The notes under the pieces: generated by a model
Databases searched by the model: none
Seen by the model: the letters and a program-made list of their open reading frames with translations, nothing else
Told to the model about the DNA's origin: nothing
Part shown: piece after piece, positions 40,004 through 44,939 of the stretch
Layout: each line of letters opens with the position of its first letter
How positions within the stretch are numbered: the stretch's first letter is position 1
Origin: Sphingomonas bacterium
GTDB lineage: Bacteria; Pseudomonadota; Alphaproteobacteria; Sphingomonadales; Sphingomonadaceae
Direction: 5' to 3'
Assembly: GCF_028293085.1 (NCBI RefSeq)
Contig: NZ_JAQGLC010000216.1
Location: forward strand, 1 to 44,939
DNA: 44,939 nucleotides
Made by a program: the position numbers and the translations under genes

Positions 40004-40660
40004 ATGCGTACCGACCTTGATCACCTGCCCCCGACAAAGCAACGCGAGCTCGAGCGGGTCGTCCAGATCCTGTTCGAGGAATTCGGGGACGCGACGAGCC
40101 TTGCGACCAGGCAGTGGAAGAAGCAGGGCCGCATCCTCAAGGTCATTCTCTATGGCAGCTATGCGCGCGGCGGATGGGTCGACGAACCGCACACGGCCAA
40201 GGGCTATCAGTCCGATTTCGACCTGCTGATCATCGTCAACGATAAGCGGCTGGCCGACCGCGTCCAATATTGGGCGAAGGCCGACGAACGGCTGATCCGC
40301 GAACTGTCGATCACCAGGACGCTGCGCACGCCGGTCAACTTCATCGTCCACACGCTGCAGGAGGTGAATGACGGCCTCGCCCATGGCCGCTATTTCTTCA
40401 TGGACGTCGCAAAGGACGGCATCGCCCTCTACCAGTCCGACGACACCGAACTGCACGCCCCGAAGCCCAAGTCTCCCGAGCAGGCGCTCGCCATGGCAAA
40501 GGAGTATTTCGACGAGTGGTTTCCGGATTCGATGCGCCGTTTTGAAGTAGCCCAATTCGGCATCGAGCGAGGTTTCCCGAAACAAGCCGCGTTCGACCTG
40601 CATCAATCGACTGAGTTTTTATATCACTGCGTCCTGCTAGTCTGCACGTTCTACACGCCG
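40004..40660 (+). pseudogene. Nucleotidyltransferase-HEPN gene interrupted by the RIT element
   Basis: About 219 residues of a two-domain protein. The nucleotidyltransferase core is intact: GSYARGG followed by SDFDLLI gives the GS and DxD motifs. The HEPN domain starts at about residue 165 (SPEQALAMAKEYFDEWF) and runs through DLHQSTEFLYHCVLLVCTFYTP, where family members normally continue with SHN and the helix that carries the RxxxxH ribonuclease motif. Here the frame runs into the element palindrome. The 3' part should lie just right of the window. NT and HEPN proteins often form toxin-antitoxin pairs; this fused form would be inactivated by the insertion. Confidence 0.85.
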
Positions 40661-40686
40661 TTATGCCGCGCGCGGCATAACGGCGT
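40655..40686. repeat. Perfect 32-bp palindrome at the left end of the RIT element
   Basis: Positions 40655-40670 are the exact reverse complement of 40671-40686: ACGCCGTTATGCCGCG and its mirror. The first six bases (ACGCCG) are also the last codons of the interrupted HEPN reading frame. The palindrome contains the 8-mer TTATGCCG in both orientations, a unit repeated elsewhere in both element ends. Confidence 0.95.
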
Positions 40687-40710
40687 TTATGCCGCGCGGC
40701 GGACTATGCG
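40681..40710 (+). repeat. Left terminal inverted repeat (outer)
   Basis: This matches the reverse complement of 44910-44939 at 26 of 30 positions, including the first 14 without a break (CGGCGTTTATGCCG). Confidence 0.9.
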
Positions 40711-40757
40711 GATGGCGGCAGATTTCCCCCCGTTAGTGAGGCGTTTAGGCAGATTCT

Positions 40758-40772
40758 GCGCGGCATAGTTTC
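40758..40772 (+). repeat. Left subterminal inverted repeat (inner)
   Basis: This matches the reverse complement of 44848-44862 at 14 of 15 positions (core CGGCATAGTTTC). It lies 39 bases before the ritA start, so it may also serve in autoregulation. Confidence 0.8.
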
Positions 40773-40810
40773 CTGTTCCCCACGCACATCACGTGCGCGG
40801 AGGAGCGATC

Positions 40811-42052
40811 ATGATCACCGACGTTTATGTGAGCAGAAGCCGGGTAATGCGGAGCCTGCGGGCAGGTCCGCTCGGCGAACACATCCATCTCTACGTCGCC
40901 CAGCTTCAGCAAGGCGGCTACAGCCTTGAGACAGGCCATCGACGGCTGAGCATTGTACGGGATTTCGGTTTTTGGCTCGGCGCCACAGGCGCGCGTCTCG
41001 CTGATATCGATGAAGCGACCGTCACGCAGTATCTCGCCGAGCGGTCGCGGCACCGCCCGCCATTCGGAGGGGACGCCCGCGCACTCGCTCGGCTGCTCTC
41101 GATCTTGCGCGAGGCGAACGTCATCGCGCCTCGCGCCGCGCCATCGCGTGATCCGCGCGAAGATCTTTGTGAGGCCTATAGCCGCTACATGGCGCATCAG
41201 CGTGGCCTCGCGCCGTCGTCGATCGCGAGCCACCTCTGGTTCCTTCGGCCCTTCCTGCAAGAACTGGGGATTGCCAAAAACGCCGACCTTGTTTGCCTGT
41301 CCGGGCGCGAGGTGTCGCTCTATGTCGAGCGGCATGCTGGGGACAGCGGGGCAACGACCGCCAGGATCATGTGCTCGCGCTTGCGGGTGTTCCTGCGATA
41401 TCTGCACGCCGAAGGCTTCATCACCGCCGATCTGACGGCTGCGATCCCCTCTATCCGGCGGCCTGGCGAAGCGCGATTGCCGAGTTTCATGCCGATCGAG
41501 GGCGTTCAGCGCGTCCTTGATGGCTGCGACCAGAGCACCGCGGGCGGTCGAAGAGACTATGCGATCCTGATGCTGCTCGCCCGGCTGGGATTGCGCGCGT
41601 GCGAAGTGGCGAGGCTCAACCTTGATGAGATCGATTGGCGCGCGGGTCAGTTCACTGTTCGGGGCAAGGGTCGGAAGATCGCAACCATGCCGCTGCCGCA
41701 CGATGTCGGCGCCGCGATTGCCGCCTATCTGCAGCATGGTCGTCCCCGTTCTGACAGCCGGCGGCTGTTCCTGCTCGCGGTTGCGCCATATTCCGGGTTC
41801 AAGGGAGCGCCCGGCATACAGACCGTCGCACGCTCGGCGATCAGGCGTGCCGGCATCGCCGGCCCCGGTCGACGTGGTTCGCACATCTTCCGGCACAGCC
41901 TCGCGACAGGCCTGTTACGGTCGGGTGCAACCCTGACCGAGATCGGCCAGCTCCTGCGCCATGAACAGCAGGACACGACCCGGATTTACGCCAAGGTCGA
42001 TCTGGACAGTCTGCGCCCCCTCGGCCTGCCGTGGCTGGGAGGTGAACAATGA
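40811..42052 (+). CDS. ritA: RIT element tyrosine recombinase A
   Basis: A 413-aa tyrosine recombinase. An N-terminal SAM-like core-binding domain precedes the catalytic domain with Arg in LGLRACEVARL, Lys in VRGKGRKIAT, the HIFRHSLAT box, LLRHEQQDTT and the nucleophile Tyr in RIYAKVD. AGGAG lies six bases before ATG 40811; an upstream GTG at 40793 is rejected. Its stop overlaps the start of the second recombinase by four bases (ATGA). The trio is thought to act together on the element ends; the role of each is not settled. Confidence 0.93.
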   Translation: MITDVYVSRSRVMRSLRAGPLGEHIHLYVAQLQQGGYSLETGHRRLSIVRDFGFWLGATGARLADIDEATVTQYLAERSRHRPPFGGDARALARLLSILREANVIAPRAAPSRDPREDLCEAYSRYMAHQRGLAPSSIASHLWFLRPFLQELGIAKNADLVCLSGREVSLYVERHAGDSGATTARIMCSRLRVFLRYLHAEGFITADLTAAIPSIRRPGEARLPSFMPIEGVQRVLDGCDQSTAGGRRDYAILMLLARLGLRACEVARLNLDEIDWRAGQFTVRGKGRKIATMPLPHDVGAAIAAYLQHGRPRSDSRRLFLLAVAPYSGFKGAPGIQTVARSAIRRAGIAGPGRRGSHIFRHSLATGLLRSGATLTEIGQLLRHEQQDTTRIYAKVDLDSLRPLGLPWLGGEQ

Positions 42053-42972
42053 GCGCGCTGCGTCAGGCGCTAACCCGCTATGTCTGCATGCGGCACGGGT
42101 TCGGCTATCGCTACCGGGACGAAGAGCGCTGTCTCGGTGATTTCGTCGCGTTCATGGACGCGGCACAGGCGACGGTCATCACGCGCGCGCTGGCCATGGC
42201 CTGGATCACCCAGGGCGAGCGTACCTCCTGGCCGAACCGGCTGTCAGCGGTGCGCGGATTCGCCCGGCATCTCTCGAACGTGGAGCCGGAGACCGAGATA
42301 CCCCCGGCCGGGATCTTTCCATCCCCGAAGCGGCGACGTCCCTATATCTATACCGAGGCAGAGGTTGAACGCCTGCTGGAAGCGACGCTCAGCTGGGGTC
42401 TGGCCAAAGGCATCAACCGGCGAACATATCATTGTTTGTTCGGCCTTCTCGCGGCCACGGGCATGCGCTTGGGCGAGGCGATCGGTCTCGAACGCGCCGA
42501 TGTCGATCTCGAGGCCGGGTTGTTGACGCTACGCGTGACCAAAGGCGGCAAGGATCGTCTCGTCCCACTGCATCCGACTACCGCCCAAGCACTCACCGAC
42601 TACGCCGCGCGACGCGACGATTGTCGCGCGTGCCGCAAGAGCCCCTGGTTTTTCGTCCTGCGAGGAGGCCAGCGGCTGCGGCTTCAGTACCCGGAACGCA
42701 TATTCATCGGAGTGATGCGGCGGATCGGGCTGCGCGATACCGAGCCGCACAGCCGTGGTCCACGCATCCACGACCTTCGTCACACCTTCGCGGTCAACAC
42801 CATCCTGCACTGGTACCGCGCCAGCGAAGATGTCGAGCGCCTGTTGCCGACGCTCACCACATATCTCGGCCACAGCAAGGTTCGCGACACATACTGGTAC
42901 CTCTCGGCCTGCCCCGAGCTCATGGGCGAGGCCGCGAGCCGGCTCGAAGCCCGCTGGGAGACGGTGTCGTGA
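42049..42972 (+). CDS. ritB: RIT element tyrosine recombinase B
   Basis: A 307-aa tyrosine recombinase. Arg in ATGMRLGEAIGLER, Lys in VTKGGKDRLVPLH, the HDLRHTFAV box, TTYLGHSKVRDT and the Tyr of TYWYLSA are present. A Cys pair (CRACRKSP) in the catalytic domain is unusual among integrases in general. Its start and stop both overlap the neighbouring recombinase genes by four bases, so translation of the three is coupled. Confidence 0.93.
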   Translation: MSALRQALTRYVCMRHGFGYRYRDEERCLGDFVAFMDAAQATVITRALAMAWITQGERTSWPNRLSAVRGFARHLSNVEPETEIPPAGIFPSPKRRRPYIYTEAEVERLLEATLSWGLAKGINRRTYHCLFGLLAATGMRLGEAIGLERADVDLEAGLLTLRVTKGGKDRLVPLHPTTAQALTDYAARRDDCRACRKSPWFFVLRGGQRLRLQYPERIFIGVMRRIGLRDTEPHSRGPRIHDLRHTFAVNTILHWYRASEDVERLLPTLTTYLGHSKVRDTYWYLSACPELMGEAASRLEARWETVS

Positions 42973-43970
42973 GCGCCGCCTCCATCCTGCCCGCGCTCAT
43001 CGAGCGCTTCTTCATCCAGCGTCTCATGCAGCAGCGCAACGCAAGCCCGCACACCATCGCATCCTACCGCGATACATTCCGGCTGCTGTTCGCCTTCGCG
43101 CAGGCAAGGTTGGGCAAGCCACCCTCCAGGCTCGACCTGGCCGATCTCGATGCCCCGTTCATCGGCGCCTTCCTCGACGATCTGGAAGCGAGCCGGTCGA
43201 TCGGCATCAAGACCCGCAACCTGCGCCTGACCGCCATTCGGGCATTCTTACGTTTCGTCGCGCTTGAGGAGCCTGCCTATGCCGGACAGATCCAGCGTGT
43301 GCTCGCGATTCCCGGCAAGCTCCACGACAAGCGCGAGGTGCATTTCCTCACCCGCGACGAGATAAACGCGATCCTCGCGGCGCCTGATCGCAGCAGCTGG
43401 ATCGGCCGCCGTGACCATATGCTGCTCCACCTCGCCGCGCAGACAGGCCTGCGGCTATCGGAGATCGTCCAACTCGAACGCACCGCTGTCGTTCTGGGCA
43501 CCGGCGCGCACGTTCGATGTCTCGGGAAGGGGCGTAAGGAGCGCTGCACGCCGCTCACCACGCAGACGCGCCGTGCGCTCCAGGCCTGGCTCAAGGAGGC
43601 GGGTAAGCTTGGTTCGACGAAGCTGTTCCCCAATATCCATGGTGGCGCTCTCAGCGCCGACGCCGTGCAGCGCCTGCTGAGCCGGCATGTCGCGACCGCC
43701 GCGCGGGCTTGTCCGTCACTTCGCCGCAAGCGGGTCACGCCACACGTCCTTCGGCACACTGCCGCAATGGAACTCCTCCAGGCGGGTGTCGATATTTCGG
43801 TGATCGCGCTGTGGCTCGGGCATGAGTCCATCAAGACGACGCAGGTCTATCTGCATGCCCATCTCGCCTTGAAGGAGGCGGCGCTGGCCAAGGTCAAGCC
43901 GTTCAATGGACAAAAGGGCGGGCGATACCAGCCCGGAGACCGACTGCTCGCCTTCCTCGACGCACTGTAA
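42969..43970 (+). CDS. ritC: RIT element tyrosine recombinase C
   Basis: A 333-aa tyrosine recombinase, starting at a GTG that overlaps the ritB stop (GTGA). Arg in QTGLRLSEIVQLE, Lys in LGKGRKERCTPL, the HVLRHTAAM box, LWLGHESIKTT and Tyr in QVYLHAH give a full catalytic set. The N-terminal domain is a typical core-binding domain (FFIQRLMQQRNASPHTIASY). The frame is also open far upstream within ritB, but that part is out of frame with family sequence and is not coding. Confidence 0.93.
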   Translation: MSAASILPALIERFFIQRLMQQRNASPHTIASYRDTFRLLFAFAQARLGKPPSRLDLADLDAPFIGAFLDDLEASRSIGIKTRNLRLTAIRAFLRFVALEEPAYAGQIQRVLAIPGKLHDKREVHFLTRDEINAILAAPDRSSWIGRRDHMLLHLAAQTGLRLSEIVQLERTAVVLGTGAHVRCLGKGRKERCTPLTTQTRRALQAWLKEAGKLGSTKLFPNIHGGALSADAVQRLLSRHVATAARACPSLRRKRVTPHVLRHTAAMELLQAGVDISVIALWLGHESIKTTQVYLHAHLALKEAALAKVKPFNGQKGGRYQPGDRLLAFLDAL

Positions 43971-44242
43971 CTTGGCGCGCGGACTCGCCTCTGCTATCTA
44001 TTTGATGCGCTGTGCAAAGGGCAGCGCCGGGACTGGTAATCCCGCCAGAGAGCAACTCGGACACCTTGGTTTCCGGGGTGTCGTCGTGCATGTCCAGACC
44101 TTCGGGTTAAAGGCGACGGCGCATGTCTCTGGCATGTTACCAGCTCCGGCGGCTCCCGCGCCCAGCGTGCGGGAGCTCGGGACTGTTCCGCATCCGTCTC
44201 GTCTATTCCGCGCAACCGCCCTGATGCGGACCGGAGGTACCA

Positions 44243-44800
44243 ATGGACAACCTTGTCCCTGTCTCGACACAACGCTGCCTGCCCGTCAGGCCGGCTGCCA
44301 GTTCCCGCAATGCGACGCTGGCGGCATTGTGGAGAACCTATGATGCTCAGCCAGTCCAGCTTCAGCGAACACGCGAAGGGCGTAATCTGAGCCGCGAACG
44401 CTATCGGCGTGCGGAAGAGTTCATGCTGTCCCTCGCACCCGAAGCGCCGGGCGACTGGCCCGACTTTCTCTACTCCACCGGGATTGTCGCCCAACTCGCC
44501 TTGTCATCCCATTTGCTCGACGTGGGTTTTCCCGACACCTGGTGCGCTCGTTATGTGAGCCTCCACACCGACAGATCGCTTGCCTATGCCAATGCCAGCG
44601 GTTTCGGCTACGAGTGCGCCGAGACCGCACGGTTGGCGGCGGTGCTTTCACCCTACTGGAAATGGAATCACCGCCATCTGGTCGATCGCTCGCACCCGAA
44701 GGATGGCGGCTTCACGCCCGACCAGGTTCGGGCGCTGTTGCGCGCGCTCATTGATCATGTGGGGCATGTCACGGGACACGGCCGATTGCGTCGCCGATGA
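44243..44800 (+). CDS. Unknown passenger protein of the RIT element
   Basis: A 185-aa protein of no family I recognise. After a disordered N terminus (1-50) comes a helical region rich in Trp, Tyr and His (DFLYSTGIVAQLALSSHLLD, DTWCARYVSLHTD, SPYWKWNHRHLVDRS) and a basic tail ending HGRLRRR. GGAGGT four bases before the ATG is the strongest ribosome site in the element, so the gene is probably real. It lies inside the terminal repeats, downstream of ritC by 272 bases (no gene seen there). It could help recombination or benefit the host; no function can be claimed. Confidence 0.65.
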   Translation: MDNLVPVSTQRCLPVRPAASSRNATLAALWRTYDAQPVQLQRTREGRNLSRERYRRAEEFMLSLAPEAPGDWPDFLYSTGIVAQLALSSHLLDVGFPDTWCARYVSLHTDRSLAYANASGFGYECAETARLAAVLSPYWKWNHRHLVDRSHPKDGGFTPDQVRALLRALIDHVGHVTGHGRLRRR

Positions 44801-44847
44801 GGAGACCGTGACATCCCCATCCGACCCTTCGCGCGGACAACAACCGT

Positions 44848-44862
44848 GAAACTATGCCGAGC
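44848..44862 (-). repeat. Right subterminal inverted repeat (inner)
   Basis: Partner of 40758-40772 (14 of 15 positions), starting GAAACTATGCCG. It lies 48 bases after the passenger gene stop. Confidence 0.8.
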
Positions 44863-44909
44863 GGGTTGCCCCAAATCCCGCAGATATCCTGGCCTTCCCA
44901 CGGCTATGC

Positions 44910-44939
44910 GGCATAATCCACCGCTCGGCATAAACGCCG
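44910..44939 (-). repeat. Right terminal inverted repeat (outer)
   Basis: Partner of 40681-40710 (26 of 30 positions). It ends in ACGCCG, the same hexamer as at the left junction, and coincides with the end of the window. Confidence 0.9.

Larger units (their letters stand above)
40661..44939 (+). mobile_element. RIT element (recombinases in trio)
   Basis: A 4.3-kb unit holding three tandem overlapping tyrosine recombinase genes and a fourth unknown gene, bounded by nested inverted repeats. ACGCCG occurs both at the left junction (40655-40660) and as the last six bases of the window (44934-44939), as expected for a short crossover or duplication site. The left junction falls inside a HEPN reading frame. 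The right junction is at or just beyond the window end, so the exact limit is not proven. Confidence 0.85.

Overview
The window reads as high-GC chromosomal DNA of an alphaproteobacterium, most likely a sphingomonad. The reasons are an ImuB/DnaE2 mutasome, GTTC-N7-GTTC (alphaproteobacterial LexA) boxes, GGAAC-N16-CGTT (EcfG-type) promoters, HWE-type kinase signalling, and a luxR-luxI-phyH order that is typical of sphingomonads. The species cannot be named from the sequence alone.

Region 1 (1-8.9 kb) is an SOS and stress block. The 3' end of imuB is separated from dnaE2 by stress genes on the opposite strand: a glycine-zipper protein, a hemerythrin and a hemerythrin remnant. dnaE2 forms its own two-gene unit with an unknown 198-aa protein behind a perfect LexA box. 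Two small stress-type genes follow. Then comes a divergent pair of SRAP genes, one canonical and one lacking the catalytic residues, with a second perfect LexA box between them.

Region 2 (9-19.2 kb) holds an HWE kinase/response-regulator pair with an EcfG-type promoter, a small mechanosensitive channel, an SDR, a 740-aa alpha-helical protein of unknown function, a short Gly/Gln/Asn-rich protein, a ParB-like DUF6551 protein and a VapBC toxin-antitoxin pair.

Region 3 (19.3-34.1 kb) is a catabolic island made of two divergent operons. The minus-strand operon encodes a four-component soluble diiron monooxygenase of the propane/Mim type, a dedicated GroEL-like chaperonin, a FAD/Fe-S D-lactate-dehydrogenase-like enzyme and a sigma54 activator. 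The plus-strand operon encodes a cytochrome c, a glyoxalase I with all four metal ligands, a Tat-exported small subunit and a GMC dehydrogenase. The shared 414-bp intergenic region carries one near-perfect -24/-12 promoter facing each way, with inverted repeats between them. Together the genes fit a route acetone (or 2-propanol) -> acetol -> methylglyoxal -> D-lactate -> pyruvate. That route is inferred, not shown.

Region 4 (34.1-40 kb) has an IS630 transposase remnant, a fused DUF6499-DUF2285 (FseA-like) regulator, a LuxR-type regulator with an altered AHL pocket, and a luxR-luxI-phyH-gntR unit. A strong hairpin covers the luxI ribosome binding site.

Region 5 (40-44.9 kb) is a RIT element (recombinases in trio): three overlapping tyrosine recombinase genes plus one unknown passenger gene, bounded by nested inverted repeats. 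It interrupts a nucleotidyltransferase-HEPN gene exactly at an ACGCCG hexamer that recurs as the last six bases of the window.
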